Origin: Shewanella xiamenensis
GTDB taxonomy: Bacteria > Pseudomonadota > Gammaproteobacteria > Enterobacterales > Shewanellaceae
Direction of reading: 5' to 3'
DNA length: 64,000 bases
Assembly (NCBI RefSeq): GCF_014647135.1
Contig: NZ_BMOP01000005.1
Location: 39,133-103,132 of the forward strand
Shown in pieces: positions 49,780-60,129 of this stretch; position 1 is the first letter of the stretch, and each line of letters opens with the position of its first letter. Both the position numbers and the translations under genes were made by a program. Below the pieces are notes generated by a model. That model had not been told where the DNA came from. It did no database searches and was given only the letters and a program-made list of their open reading frames with translations.

Positions 49780-52593
49780 TCAAGCCACGCGGTAGCAACG
49801 CCCACCCGCCGTTTTGGCTTGATACATTAATTGATCCGCTTTTTTTAACAATTCAATCGCCGTATCACCATCGCGGGGATAAATCACCACACCGATACTC
49901 ACAGCAATTTCTACCTTTACGCCTTCAAAAGTGAAGGGCGATGAAAGCGAGTGCAGAATATTATCAGCAACTTGGGTCGCGGCATCGAGATCTTGCACAC
50001 GATTTAGCAGGATAACAAACTCATCGCCGCCAAATCGAGCCACAGTATCAGAATGGCGAACGGCTTGCGTCAGTAATCCCGCCACCCGTAGAAGCAAGGC
50101 ATCACCTATTGGATGTCCATGCTGATCATTGATTTGTTTGAATCCATCTAAATCAATAAACAGCAGCGCAAAATGGCTCTGATCGCGACGATGGGCTAAT
50201 AGTGCCTGCGATAATCGATCATCGAGTAAGCCTCGATTAGGTAACTGGGTTAATGCATCATGGTTCGCAACGTATTGCAAACGTTTTTCCGCCGCAATAC
50301 GGCGCGTGATCTCACGATTTAGACGACGATTAACCACTAATACCGCGATCATCACCACCGATAAACTCAACGCTCCAAGCAATAAATAGCGGATCCAACG
50401 CAAGTATTGCCCATCGTCAGTGGCAATCGCGAAATTCACCCAATGGGAATAGATTTGTTGCTGCTTTTGCTGATCGATCTGCGCTAATACTCGGTTGATT
50501 AATGGTGCCAATGGGGTAAATTGCGGATTTATACCAAAATGACTATGCTGGTCGGCTAAATCGCTTAAGAGTGACATTTTAAGTAAAGGATACTGGCCTG
50601 TTTTTAACTCAGAGGCTAGCGTCACCACCTTATCAATAAACACATCGGCATTACCTTCATTTACCGCTAAAAGCCCTGAGTGCGTATCGGGTACCAATAC
50701 GAGCTTCAGCGAAGGTTGTAGCATCATTAGTTGAGCGACAAGATGATAGCCTTCAACCACGGCCACTCTCTGACCTGCCAATTGTGCCAAATTAAAGACA
50801 GAGACTTGTTCAAGCTGCGATACTAACCCCCATGGCGATGGCCAATAGGCATCACTAAAAACCACATGCTGTTGCCGCTCAGCGGTTTTAGCAATACTGC
50901 CCGCCAGTGCAATCTCTCCTGTTCGCAATGCGCGAATAAGCGACTGCCAATCATCAAACGCAACGGGTTGGATCTTAAGATGCAATTGCTGGGCGAACAT
51001 ATTTACGATATCACTATTAATGCCCGCGAATTGCCCTTGTTCATCACTAAACTCCATGGGCGGCCACTGCTTAAGATAACCCAGTTTGAGTTCACCCAAT
51101 TGTGAAAGATAGTTTTGTTCGCTGCTTGAGAGTTGGATACTGCGTAAGCCTGCCTGATTAAAAATACGGTCTTTAGGGTTAAGCATCCATTTTTGTTCAA
51201 CATCAGCAAATTCCTGCATGCTAATGCTGTGAAATCCATTGCTGATCCGTTGAGTCAGTCCAGGATCATCGCTTCGAGTTAATACATAGATATCGGTAGG
51301 AAATTCCAGCTCAGGGTATTGATTAAAATCGGCCCATGCTTTGTTTTGCAAAAGATAATGGGTAGTCCATGCTCCCGCAGCAACAAACCCAACAATCTCG
51401 CCCGCTCTTGCACCAGCGACCATTGCATCCATACTGTCATAGTAACGCAATGACACATCTGGCAGTGCTTTGCGTAACTGGACTAAATATGGCGCCGTTG
51501 GCACAACACCAATACGTTTACCTTTTAAGCGATGTAAATCAGTTAATTGCTGTTGATACAAAAACAGTCGACTCTTTACCGTATACAAGTGCCACGCACG
51601 AGTTAACCCCGTTTTCATGTCATCACTCTCGGGATAACCAATATGAGCATCGGCTAACCCTTGACGTACATCGTTAACACTGCCGTTCATATCGCCTGAG
51701 ATAAAATCGACATCAATCCCCGTTTTAGCCGACCATAGTCGCCAAAGATCCACATAAAAACCATGGGGTAAACCATCAACACCTAAATCAACAAAAGGTT
51801 CAACCCCCAGTTGCATCGCGACTATCAATCCCGCTTTTTGGCCGTGGTAACCCAACCAGCGACGCTCAGTTTGTTGGATAAATTTAGGGTCAAGAGCATT
51901 AAAACCCGCCTTAATTTTATTCAGTAAGGCGGTATTGTGCTTCATCACCGCAGGCACAAATTGCATCGCTTTAATGGGGATACGAATATTGAGAGGAAAA
52001 TTTGCTGCGATCGTTTGGTTAGAGGAAGGATCGCGAAGATAACCGTCAAGCCCCGCAAACACCACAGTGTCACCCGCCGCCACACCTGCAAGTAGCTTTT
52101 CACGGCTTTCATAATATTTAAATACTAAGGCCGGTTCGATACGGCGTAATTCCGCTTCATGGGAAGAACCGGACACAATTCCAATCTGGTAAGGCACCAA
52201 TTCTTTAATGTTTTTTTTGCCCTGCAAGGATTTATGTAAATACAAATAGGTGCGAACATCAGCAATCGGATCGGCAAAATCAAATAGTTGTTCACGCTCC
52301 GGGGTTTTACCCATGCCAATATGCACTTGGGCGTTTCCCTGTTGTAACTGTACGAGGGATTCATTCCAGTGTCGCGCAACAAAAACAAGTGAGGTATCGG
52401 TACGTTTACCCCACTCCTTCCAAAGATCGACTAGTAACCCCGTGGCTTCGCCCTCGTTATCCACAAATTGATAGGGAAAGCTGTCTTCCCCCATCACCAC
52501 GATAAGCGAATCAGTCGGTCCTTGACTGGCATTAACTGTGTTGTTCGAAAAAACACAACACAGGATCACAATAAGCTGGAACACTAACTTCAA
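49780..52593 (-). CDS. Diguanylate cyclase with three periplasmic solute-binding domains
   Basis: A 937-residue membrane sensor producing cyclic di-GMP. It has a signal peptide (about residues 1-22), then three consecutive periplasmic type 3 solute-binding-like domains (about 28-250, 255-475, 497-722), one membrane helix (734-755) and a C-terminal GGDEF domain. The active site GGDEF is intact at 855-859. RHSD at 846-849 sits five residues before it, the canonical inhibitory I-site. BvgS-like sensors commonly have two such domains. The ligands are unknown (amino-acid-like molecules are typical). It is monocistronic, divergent from cmoA. Confidence 0.9.
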   Translation of the reverse strand: MKLVFQLIVILCCVFSNNTVNASQGPTDSLIVVMGEDSFPYQFVDNEGEATGLLVDLWKEWGKRTDTSLVFVARHWNESLVQLQQGNAQVHIGMGKTPEREQLFDFADPIADVRTYLYLHKSLQGKKNIKELVPYQIGIVSGSSHEAELRRIEPALVFKYYESREKLLAGVAAGDTVVFAGLDGYLRDPSSNQTIAANFPLNIRIPIKAMQFVPAVMKHNTALLNKIKAGFNALDPKFIQQTERRWLGYHGQKAGLIVAMQLGVEPFVDLGVDGLPHGFYVDLWRLWSAKTGIDVDFISGDMNGSVNDVRQGLADAHIGYPESDDMKTGLTRAWHLYTVKSRLFLYQQQLTDLHRLKGKRIGVVPTAPYLVQLRKALPDVSLRYYDSMDAMVAGARAGEIVGFVAAGAWTTHYLLQNKAWADFNQYPELEFPTDIYVLTRSDDPGLTQRISNGFHSISMQEFADVEQKWMLNPKDRIFNQAGLRSIQLSSSEQNYLSQLGELKLGYLKQWPPMEFSDEQGQFAGINSDIVNMFAQQLHLKIQPVAFDDWQSLIRALRTGEIALAGSIAKTAERQQHVVFSDAYWPSPWGLVSQLEQVSVFNLAQLAGQRVAVVEGYHLVAQLMMLQPSLKLVLVPDTHSGLLAVNEGNADVFIDKVVTLASELKTGQYPLLKMSLLSDLADQHSHFGINPQFTPLAPLINRVLAQIDQQKQQQIYSHWVNFAIATDDGQYLRWIRYLLLGALSLSVVMIAVLVVNRRLNREITRRIAAEKRLQYVANHDALTQLPNRGLLDDRLSQALLAHRRDQSHFALLFIDLDGFKQINDQHGHPIGDALLLRVAGLLTQAVRHSDTVARFGGDEFVILLNRVQDLDAATQVADNILHSLSSPFTFEGVKVEIAVSIGVVIYPRDGDTAIELLKKADQLMYQAKTAGGRCYRVA

Positions 52594-52743
52594 CTGGGGT
52601 CCCTAGTACCTGATGTACAATGTAAATACTTTGTTATTTATCGCATATTAGACAGAAATTTCTGGCAAATTACTAGCCCGAGACTTGCTGCTAGTGAACG
52701 GGATTCGTTAAAATGCGGGGTTGAACTTTCGAGACATTCCCAA

Positions 52744-53475
52744 ATGAACGCTTCCCAAGATACTATCTACGCTCAAGCGAGCGAGCACATTAGCGATTTC
52801 CAGTTTGATAGCCGTGTTGCGGGTGTCTTTAGTGACATGATCCGCCGCTCCGTGCCTGGTTACACCCAAATTATCAATACTATCGGCGATTTTGCGGATC
52901 GTTTTGTTAAACCTAATACCCAGATTTACGACTTAGGATGCTCTTTAGGTGCTGCAACATTGAGCATTCGCCGCCAGATCCAAGGCCGTGACTGCCGAAT
53001 TGTTGCCGTAGACAATAGTGAGTCTATGGTGACGCGCTGCCAAGAAAACCTCAATGCCTATGTCAGTGATACTGAGGTTGAGCTGATCTGCGGTGATATT
53101 CGCGATATTCACATCGAAAACGCCTCCTTAGTGGTGCTCAACTTTACGCTACAATTTTTACCTCCCGAGGACAGAGAGTCACTTATCGCCAAGATTTATC
53201 AAGGCTTAAATCCAGGAGGGATCTTAGTACTCTCGGAAAAAATCCGCTTTGATGATGCGCCAATTCAAAGTGTACTTGAAGAACTGCATCTCGACTTTAA
53301 ACGAGCCAATGGCTATAGCGAGCTGGAAATCAGTCAAAAACGTAGTGCGCTGGAAAATGTCATGAAACCAGATACCTTAAGTACGCATCAACAGCGCTTA
53401 ACTCGCCAAGGGTTTAGTCACTTTAGTACATGGTTCCAATGTTTTAACTTTGCTTCTATGGTGGCCATCAAGTGA
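52744..53475 (+). CDS. cmoA: Carboxy-S-adenosyl-L-methionine synthase
   Basis: Makes carboxy-SAM from SAM and prephenate for wobble-uridine modification. It has 243 residues (E. coli 247). Rossmann motif I is [13 protein letters not shown], with the family segments [10 protein letters not shown] and [10 protein letters not shown]. Its TGA stop overlaps the cmoB GTG start (GTGA), so translation is coupled. It is transcribed divergently from the diguanylate cyclase gene across a 150-base gap. Confidence 0.97.
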   Translation: MNASQDTIYAQASEHISDFQFDSRVAGVFSDMIRRSVPGYTQIINTIGDFADRFVKPNTQIYDLGCSLGAATLSIRRQIQGRDCRIVAVDNSESMVTRCQENLNAYVSDTEVELICGDIRDIHIENASLVVLNFTLQFLPPEDRESLIAKIYQGLNPGGILVLSEKIRFDDAPIQSVLEELHLDFKRANGYSELEISQKRSALENVMKPDTLSTHQQRLTRQGFSHFSTWFQCFNFASMVAIK

Positions 53476-54464
53476 TTAATTTTAGTTCCTTTTATCAGCA
53501 AATTGCCGACTCAAATTTACAACATTGGCTTGAAACCTTGCCAGCAATCCTCGGTAAATGGCAAAGAGAACACAAACACGGCAACCTCCCGAAATGGGAA
53601 AAAGTGCTTAATAAACTGCACTATCCAAGCCCAGATAAAGTCGATTTTGTTGATAGTGTCACGATAGGCACGGGTGAGCAGCTCACGCCAGGCGAAAAGG
53701 AAAAACTCGAGAATTTACTGCGGCTCTTTATGCCTTGGCGTAAAGGTCCATTCCATATTCACGGCATTCATATCGACACCGAATGGCGCAGCGATTGGAA
53801 ATGGGATCGGGTTAAACCGCATATTTCGCCCCTGCAAAACCGTACAGTACTCGATGTAGGTTGCGGTAGCGGCTATCACATGTGGCGTATGTTAGGGGCC
53901 GGCGCTAAGCGTGTCGTGGGTATCGACCCTTCCCCGCTGTTTTTATGCCAATTTGAAGCGGTTAAACGCTTGAGTGGTGAGAATCACCCTGTGCACCTGT
54001 TGCCACTTGGTATTGAAGAACTTCCGCCATTGGATGCCTTCGATACAGTATTCTCCATGGGCGTCTTGTATCACAGACGCTCACCCATTGATCACTTGTT
54101 GCAATTACGCGATCAGTTACGTATGGGGGGAGAATTAGTATTAGAGACGTTAGTGATTGATGGTGATGAAAACGCCGTACTCGTCCCGCAAGATAGGTAT
54201 GGCAAAATGAATAACGTTTGGTTTATTCCATCCGTTGCGGCACTGATGCTCTGGCTTAAAAAATGTGATTTCACCGACATACGTTGTGTCGATACCGATA
54301 TTACCGCCCTTGCCGAGCAGCGCCGAACCGATTGGATGCCAAATGAATCACTGGTTGAATATCTTGATCCTAACGATATCACTAAAACTATCGAGGGTTA
54401 CCCTGCGCCAAAACGCGCAACGATTATTGCTGTGAAAAATCAACCGAATCAAGATTTGAACTAG
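53472..54464 (+). CDS. cmoB: tRNA U34 carboxymethyltransferase
   Basis: Transfers the carboxymethyl group from carboxy-SAM to 5-hydroxyuridine-34, giving cmo5U in tRNAs. It has 330 residues (E. coli 323). The SAM-site segment is [34 protein letters not shown] and the C-terminal [13 protein letters not shown] are family hallmarks. The start is GTG 53472, overlapping cmoA. The downstream gene for an exported M3-like protein begins 30 bases later and may be cotranscribed. Confidence 0.97.
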   Translation: MINFSSFYQQIADSNLQHWLETLPAILGKWQREHKHGNLPKWEKVLNKLHYPSPDKVDFVDSVTIGTGEQLTPGEKEKLENLLRLFMPWRKGPFHIHGIHIDTEWRSDWKWDRVKPHISPLQNRTVLDVGCGSGYHMWRMLGAGAKRVVGIDPSPLFLCQFEAVKRLSGENHPVHLLPLGIEELPPLDAFDTVFSMGVLYHRRSPIDHLLQLRDQLRMGGELVLETLVIDGDENAVLVPQDRYGKMNNVWFIPSVAALMLWLKKCDFTDIRCVDTDITALAEQRRTDWMPNESLVEYLDPNDITKTIEGYPAPKRATIIAVKNQPNQDLN

Positions 54465-54493
54465 AGCATGATACACTTAGGCATGTTAAAGCC

Positions 54494-56392
54494 ATGTCAT
54501 CCCATACCATGAGGGTCACAGCCCCGTTGCCTATGCCAAAAACATTGTTTACGGCTAGCCTGTTTGGCTGGTGTTTATTATCCTATATTGGTGCAGCCTC
54601 TGCTGCACCAAGCCCTGTACCTCTGCTGGTGGAACAGTGTTTACGTCATCCTAATATTGACTTGACTAGCGCCTTTAGCCGCTATGCCAATACACATAAT
54701 TTGCCCACTTTAATGCTCTCAGATAAAGCCTTGGTATTAGAGCAACACACCATAGGGCTTAATAACATTAATGATAGACTCAACTACTACCGAGGTTTAT
54801 CTCTCTCGGGCGAAGAACGCCAAGGACTACTGCAATGTCAGTTGCGCCTTGCCGATATCCTAAACGACCTGCTGAGCCAAGCAGCATTCAACCAACTTGT
54901 TGATGAGCTCACTGATGCGGCTGATAAACATAGCAATGATGAGCATCTCACCCAAGATCAACTCTTATTCGGTGAACAATTAGTCGCATTACTACGTCAG
55001 CATCAATCCCCCCTTGATAAGGCCAAACTGCACACAGCACAAGCCACTATTCGACAAGGATTAGGCAGTCAACAATTTCATTTAGCGGTTCAAGCAACCC
55101 AATGCCAACTGCCAACTGAGGTTACTACTGCCAACACAGAAAATGTCGCCGTTGATGCAGTAGATAACACCACAGAAACATCAAATACAACGTTTTCCGG
55201 CACGATTGTCGGTTATCTCTTAAAACAACCCGATCGCCACTGTCGGCAAATTCTGTGGCAGGCCTATCAAGGTCGTGCCCGCGAGCATAACCAACTCGCA
55301 TTGCATCGTATTGCAGAATTGCGTCAACAAATGGCAAATGACGCAAACTTTATCGATTTTGCCAGTTACAGCTTGGCTGAACAGCAACTCAATTCTCCTG
55401 CGTTAGTAAAACAGTTTCTAGATAGCCAAACTGAATCAATTGGAGTCGCACCTTGGGATGTCGGCCGCAAATTATCGCAGCTAAGTAGTGCCAAACAGAT
55501 TTCCTTACACACTGGCGAAGTGCTCGATAATGCTTTTGCTATTCTCGGTGAGTATGGATTGAGTTTTGAAGTGATAGATGGGCATATTGCATCAACCGCG
55601 GCCCAATGGCAGCAACAAATCATTCGGGTTTACCACCAACATCGTTTGCTTGGTGAAGTGTATCTTGACGTAAATAGTCGGCATGCCAGTGCCAGTCAAC
55701 ATACCCTCAGACAAAGTGTAATTGGCCAACAGTTTGGTCAACAGGCACTCGAGCTTAATCCCACACTCAACAGTGACAAAGATATTGAACGTTTTTGCAA
55801 TGCGTTAGCCCAAGCTGTTGTAGCACTTGCACGGGGAAGCCATTTTTATCTAAACAATACCTTAGGCCCGAGTCTCGATTCAAATCAGTTACCAAGCCTT
55901 TGGCTAGCCAATGTATTACACGAAACACTCTTTCCAAAATATGATATTCAACATATAGCGCCAAGGGAGATACTCGCCAAGGCCTATACCAAACAACTTA
56001 ATGTGTTTCGCGCTAAAGTGGCGCTTAATTTTTATCAGTCTCTAAAACAGCAAAGCTATCCCGATCTACAAGCAGAGTTCAGTAAGAGTTTTGGCGCAAA
56101 TTGGGAACAACCAATTGACTATGCATATAGTTTCAATGCAATCGCTAATGAGGGTCCACGCTATTATCAATCCCTGTGGCAAACGCAATTAGCGAAATTT
56201 GTCTATTTATCCACACAAGACTGCCAAGATAAACTTGGGCTTTTTAATCTGCTGGTGGTCAATGAGGCTGCACTCACCTTAAATGAGCAACTACGCGCTA
56301 CTATTGGTGATCCCGTTGATGCGGCATCGCTTATCCAGAGGATTATCGTTGTCTTAGGATCGCACGCTAACGCTAGCCATTGTGCTTTTTAG
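54494..56392 (+). CDS. Exported M3-peptidase-like protein lacking the zinc site
   Basis: A 632-residue protein with a signal peptide (SLFGWCLLSYIGAASA-AP). By eye it follows the M3 (thimet/oligopeptidase A) layout: RQILWQAYQGRAREHNQ (251-267), a SLAEQQLNSPALVKQFLD segment (293-310), APWDVGRK (319-326), VYHQHRLLGEVYLDV (379-393) and RYYQSLWQTQLAKFVY near the end. Where HEFGH is expected after a LTHDEV-like stretch, it has FCNALAQAV (434-442), and the downstream ELPSQ-type glutamate is replaced by NQLPS. Without HExxH it should be proteolytically inactive. It could be a binding, chaperone or inhibitor protein. The remote homology is inference. Confidence 0.65.
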   Translation: MSSHTMRVTAPLPMPKTLFTASLFGWCLLSYIGAASAAPSPVPLLVEQCLRHPNIDLTSAFSRYANTHNLPTLMLSDKALVLEQHTIGLNNINDRLNYYRGLSLSGEERQGLLQCQLRLADILNDLLSQAAFNQLVDELTDAADKHSNDEHLTQDQLLFGEQLVALLRQHQSPLDKAKLHTAQATIRQGLGSQQFHLAVQATQCQLPTEVTTANTENVAVDAVDNTTETSNTTFSGTIVGYLLKQPDRHCRQILWQAYQGRAREHNQLALHRIAELRQQMANDANFIDFASYSLAEQQLNSPALVKQFLDSQTESIGVAPWDVGRKLSQLSSAKQISLHTGEVLDNAFAILGEYGLSFEVIDGHIASTAAQWQQQIIRVYHQHRLLGEVYLDVNSRHASASQHTLRQSVIGQQFGQQALELNPTLNSDKDIERFCNALAQAVVALARGSHFYLNNTLGPSLDSNQLPSLWLANVLHETLFPKYDIQHIAPREILAKAYTKQLNVFRAKVALNFYQSLKQQSYPDLQAEFSKSFGANWEQPIDYAYSFNAIANEGPRYYQSLWQTQLAKFVYLSTQDCQDKLGLFNLLVVNEAALTLNEQLRATIGDPVDAASLIQRIIVVLGSHANASHCAF

Positions 56393-56527
56393 CGGCTTAA
56401 CTCAATGGGAGTGGTGATTTGCACACACCAACAAACAATATCCACACGTAATCTTACCGTCAGTAATAATCATACTGCTGCACATCGCCGCGATTATCGT
56501 CTTCCAATTAAATCACCGATACCATTG

Positions 56528-56576
56528 AAAAAACGATCATGACTAGCCACTATAGGGCTAAACCTATCGTTTTTTT
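56528..56576 (+). terminator. Probable terminator after the M3-like gene
   Basis: AAAAAACGAT (56528-56537) and ATCGTTTTTT (56566-56575) enclose an inner TAGCC/GGCTA stem (56544-56548 with 56556-56560). T's follow the right arm. An internal loop weakens it. Confidence 0.6.
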
Positions 56577-56606
56577 AGAAAATTGTCGTTAGACATTAGG
56601 ATCTCC

Positions 56607-57509
56607 ATGACTCGCGCTAAATCCACCCTTGAGCAATGGCGTATTTTACAGGCCGTCGTCGATTATGGCGGCTATGCGCAGGCGGCAGAAAAACTCAACA
56701 AGAGCCAATCGTCTCTCAACCATGCTGTCGCCAAGTTGCAACATCAATTGGGAATTGAGCTACTCGAAGTTCGAGGCCGCAAAGCTTACCTAACGCCACA
56801 GGGCGAAGTGTTACTGCGACGTTCACGCCATGTCACTCAATCTGTGAATGAATTAGAACAACTTGCTAGCAACCTAGAGCAAGGTTGGGAGCCAACGCTG
56901 ACCATTGCCCGTGAAATTGTCTATCCGATGGAAAGCCTTGTATGTGCGCTAAGTGACTTTCTACCCCATAGCCGTGGTACTCGCATTATTATGCTTGATT
57001 CAGTGATCACTGGGACGCAGGAGCTGATCCTGCAGAATAAAGTCGATATAGCCATTTGTGCAGGCATCCCACCCAAAGGCTATTTATCCGAGCCTCTATG
57101 TGAACAAGAGCTGCATCTGGTTTGCCACCCGAGCCACCCCTTAGCCGACATTGGCACCTTAGATGACGACAAACTGTTGGCACAGCATCTGCAATTAGTG
57201 ATCAAAGACACGGGCGTGCAATCTAACATTGATATCGGCTGGCTCAAAGCCGAGCAGCGCTGGACAGTATCTAACTTCCATGAGGCGAAAGTTATTTTAA
57301 ACCAGGGAATTGGTTTTTGTTGGATCCCATCCTTCCTTATCCAAGAAGAATTAGCCGCGGGTAAACTGGTGCGTTTACACCTGCAAGGCAGCCAGAAACG
57401 ACGGATAATGCTTAGCCTTGTGATACCCAACCGCGATCACCAAGGCCCCGCCTCGAAACTGCTGGCCTCTTATATCCTAAAGCACCATGGTGTGAGCACT
57501 ACCGATTGA
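56607..57509 (+). CDS. LysR-family transcriptional regulator
   Basis: A 300-residue LysR regulator. The N-terminal helix-turn-helix is at about residues 8-60 (QWRILQAVVDYGGYAQAAEK, then LNKSQSSLNHAVAKLQ), followed by a periplasmic-binding-protein-like effector domain. I chose ATG 56607, with TAGGA upstream; an in-frame earlier start at 56583 lacks a binding site. Neighbours give no target: an M3-like gene precedes it and an MITE follows. The effector is unknown. Confidence 0.87.
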   Translation: MTRAKSTLEQWRILQAVVDYGGYAQAAEKLNKSQSSLNHAVAKLQHQLGIELLEVRGRKAYLTPQGEVLLRRSRHVTQSVNELEQLASNLEQGWEPTLTIAREIVYPMESLVCALSDFLPHSRGTRIIMLDSVITGTQELILQNKVDIAICAGIPPKGYLSEPLCEQELHLVCHPSHPLADIGTLDDDKLLAQHLQLVIKDTGVQSNIDIGWLKAEQRWTVSNFHEAKVILNQGIGFCWIPSFLIQEELAAGKLVRLHLQGSQKRRIMLSLVIPNRDHQGPASKLLASYILKHHGVSTTD

Positions 57510-57958
57510 TAACGCTAAGGTTGTTTCCTCTAACAGCAAAATGAGCACTTAGGTAATAGGGAGTCACTGTTATTTGATTTATGGCTAATGAACTTGCAAA
57601 CAGAGCACGCTTAAGCGATAGGCCTTAATGGGCAAACGCTACTCGGTTAATATTTGCGAGAATATCGAGAATTAGAGGCTAGGGCGTGTTGACGTTTCAG
57701 GGGTATTTTTGCAGCAATTAGGCTGGCTTTTATGCAAGGCAAAGTCCGTGCTGTGTAGTTATTCTACATAAACGGACGATAACGCGGCAGAAAAGCCAGC
57801 CAAATGCTGCCCGAAGGGTTCGTCTGGCAAGCCTTGCTCTTACTTTCTGTCATAAGAGCCGCTCGTCATTTGAGTAGAATAACTACACATCATTCCTCGT
57901 TTCGCGAGCACGTGCTTGCCAGAACGAACAAAATCTAATCTCGAAACGTCAACACGCC
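57510..57958. other. Intergenic region carrying the MITE
   Basis: 449 bases. The first 170 show nothing recognisable; the rest is the inverted-repeat element described at 57679-57962. No open frame of note lies inside. Confidence 0.6.
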
Positions 57959-57962
57959 CTAG
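57679..57962. mobile_element. MITE-like non-autonomous element, 284 bp
   Basis: Perfect 20-bp terminal inverted repeats (57679-57698 and 57943-57962, reading CTAGGGCGTGTTGACGTTTC inward from each end) bound a non-coding, highly structured interior. Internal dyads are GGCTGGCTTTT (57721-57731)/AAAAGCCAGCC (57791-57801) enclosing GTCCGT/ACGGAC, a 16-bp perfect pair at 57752-57767 and 57874-57889, and GTTCGTCTGGCAAGC (57818-57832) with a near-complement at 57914-57929. TA at each boundary fits a TA target duplication, as used by IS630/Tc1-type transposases. No transposase is encoded. Confidence 0.82.
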
Positions 57963-60127
57963 ACATTCACATCTAAGAAACGCGGACGATGCAGTGCTAA
58001 AGTTTGAGGGTTGAACAGGCCGCGAGTGTCTTGGCGGTTTGATGAGTCAAGTGTTAATCCATTGGAAATAAGACTATTCTCCCCATAAACAGTCGAGCTA
58101 GACGCCAATGCAGAATCGTCTATTGGTTCTGCTATCTCCCCACGATGTGCATCAACACTCGACTCATTGTGCACTAGTGTTGAGTTTTGATTACTGGCTA
58201 GCGCTGCTACGGCTACCGCATCATAGAAACGAACCGCATTGCTGTCCCTTTGGTTAAGATTCAATGCACCCTTGTTGAACAAGCGAGCGGATGATTCGAG
58301 TCGCTGTGAGGAAATCTGCGGATTTTCAGCTTGGCTAGATTGCACAGAACCAACGGCCAAGGTTGCTGTTGGAGGTTCAATTGTATCGCTATTTTCAACC
58401 TCTATGACATTTACGGCATCAGAGGTATCACTCGATGCAATCTGCGCCGCAATGGCTTGCTTAATCTTATCAATCACTTCTGTCACTGGTGCCGATGGGT
58501 CATCTTGGGGCGCAGTGATATTGCCATTAGCATCAATCTTGCCCGTGACTTGAATTTGGCGCTCCTTAAGCGGTGGTAAACCTTCAATCTGTGCCTCGGC
58601 GCCAATTAGGGTTTCCGTGGTCGGTTGGTCAACAATCTGCTGCTGACGTTCCTCAGCAAGTTTAGCCTTGGCCTCATTCATTTTCTGCAGCGCTTGCGCC
58701 GCAACACGAATATCGGCAGAAGATGGGTCAACTGGCGCCATCGCCGCCGCATAGACCTGCTTCATCTTATTGATGGTCGCCAGTGGATCGCCAGGTACAA
58801 TTGACACATCGATTTGCACCTCACCATCGGTAGCATAGCGCTGACCATCGGCACCTTTTTCATACTTGAAACTAGGGCTTTGAGCATATTGACCGCCCAC
58901 ACTGGCGTGGGCATGCTCATGGGCTTTGACTTCTGTATCCCTCGCTTTTAATGCGTCTATTTGGGCTTTTTGCTGTTCTATCGCCTTTTCTTGAGCCTGC
59001 TTGACTTGATCCTTCGCTAAGTCTTGCTGGCGAGTTTGTTCGCCCTGTGTCTGCTGAGCTTGTTGGCTATTATCGGCTTTAGCAAAGGCTTCGGCTAATG
59101 CTTGTTGTTTTTGCTCCTGCTCTTGTATAGCCTTTTCCCTTGCTTGCTTAGCTTGCTCATCACGAACTTGTTCAGCTTGATTTTGCTGAATGTGAGAAAG
59201 TTCGCCTGCTACCGATTCACTCCCAACTGGTTCCTTGGTCGCGGCAGGTTGGCCAAAGATATGACTAAACTGCTCACTCAAACTGTTTGCCTGAGGCGAG
59301 GTTCTATCACCAACGTTGGCCACCACCGAATCGCGGGTCCCCGAAGAAGTACCCACAACATCAGCCCCTGCAAACTCAGTAGCAAAAGGATTAATTGCAG
59401 TACTAGTGGCCTTTTGTTGTCCCAATGGTGCGATACTCGTTGTGATGGGATCTGAAGTCGGGAATATATTGGCGAAATCCGAATTTGACGAAGTAATACT
59501 ACCGATATCGCTTTCAGTTGAGTAAGCGGTTGTGCTTGGCGCCAAAGACACCAGAGGATTAACGGCACCATTCAAGGTTGAAAGCCCCATATCCGGAGCA
59601 CTCAACACTGACACGGCTGTCTGAGAGGCAGCAATTTGCCCACCTCTCATTCCACCTATGGAACGAGGTCCTGTGAGTAAACTAAAACTTTTATTAGTTG
59701 AAGACTGTGAAGTCGAATCTATCAGTTTTGGAGCGGAGGGGTTTGAATATAGCTGAGCAGAAGCGTTTACACCTAAATCTACAATAGCTTTCTGTATCGC
59801 AACATTATTCGCGCTAGAAGAAAGGCTCGCATAACTCGATTTAGCGCCTGCCAATAACTCAGGCTGAGTCCCAGTGAAAAGCAAAGTTTGGTTGGACGCA
59901 GCAGTAAAGCTACTAAAAGACGGTTCAAGTGCCCCATTCACTTCGGATTTTGGTGCATGCAGGCTAGCCGTTGAAGCGCTATGGTTAGCAACCGTCTGAC
60001 TATTGTCACCTTGATAAACCAGTCCACTTTGAGGTTTTGCTCCTTTTAGCGGCTCAATGGGCTTATCAGCACTCAAAAACGAATTGGATGGCGCGCCAAC
60101 CTGGGATGACAGCGCCATGACCGACAT
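57959..60127 (-). CDS. Putative metalloprotease, CJM1_0395/SprA-related family
   Basis: A 722-residue protein. Residues 1-300 are low-complexity, rich in Ser, Ala and Thr. Residues about 310-400 are a Gln/Lys/Glu-rich coiled coil. A conserved domain follows, with KAHEHAHASVGGQYAQSPSF (HEHAH at 403-407, an HExxH zinc-binding pattern) and DGEVQIDVS, typical of the CJM1_0395/SprA-related family. The activity is not demonstrated for the family as far as I know. No signal peptide is seen. AAGGTG precedes the start. The upstream small gene ends two bases before it. The TAG stop coincides with the end of the MITE. Confidence 0.75.
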   Translation of the reverse strand: MSVMALSSQVGAPSNSFLSADKPIEPLKGAKPQSGLVYQGDNSQTVANHSASTASLHAPKSEVNGALEPSFSSFTAASNQTLLFTGTQPELLAGAKSSYASLSSSANNVAIQKAIVDLGVNASAQLYSNPSAPKLIDSTSQSSTNKSFSLLTGPRSIGGMRGGQIAASQTAVSVLSAPDMGLSTLNGAVNPLVSLAPSTTAYSTESDIGSITSSNSDFANIFPTSDPITTSIAPLGQQKATSTAINPFATEFAGADVVGTSSGTRDSVVANVGDRTSPQANSLSEQFSHIFGQPAATKEPVGSESVAGELSHIQQNQAEQVRDEQAKQAREKAIQEQEQKQQALAEAFAKADNSQQAQQTQGEQTRQQDLAKDQVKQAQEKAIEQQKAQIDALKARDTEVKAHEHAHASVGGQYAQSPSFKYEKGADGQRYATDGEVQIDVSIVPGDPLATINKMKQVYAAAMAPVDPSSADIRVAAQALQKMNEAKAKLAEERQQQIVDQPTTETLIGAEAQIEGLPPLKERQIQVTGKIDANGNITAPQDDPSAPVTEVIDKIKQAIAAQIASSDTSDAVNVIEVENSDTIEPPTATLAVGSVQSSQAENPQISSQRLESSARLFNKGALNLNQRDSNAVRFYDAVAVAALASNQNSTLVHNESSVDAHRGEIAEPIDDSALASSSTVYGENSLISNGLTLDSSNRQDTRGLFNPQTLALHRPRFLDVNV

Positions 60128-60129
60128 AG

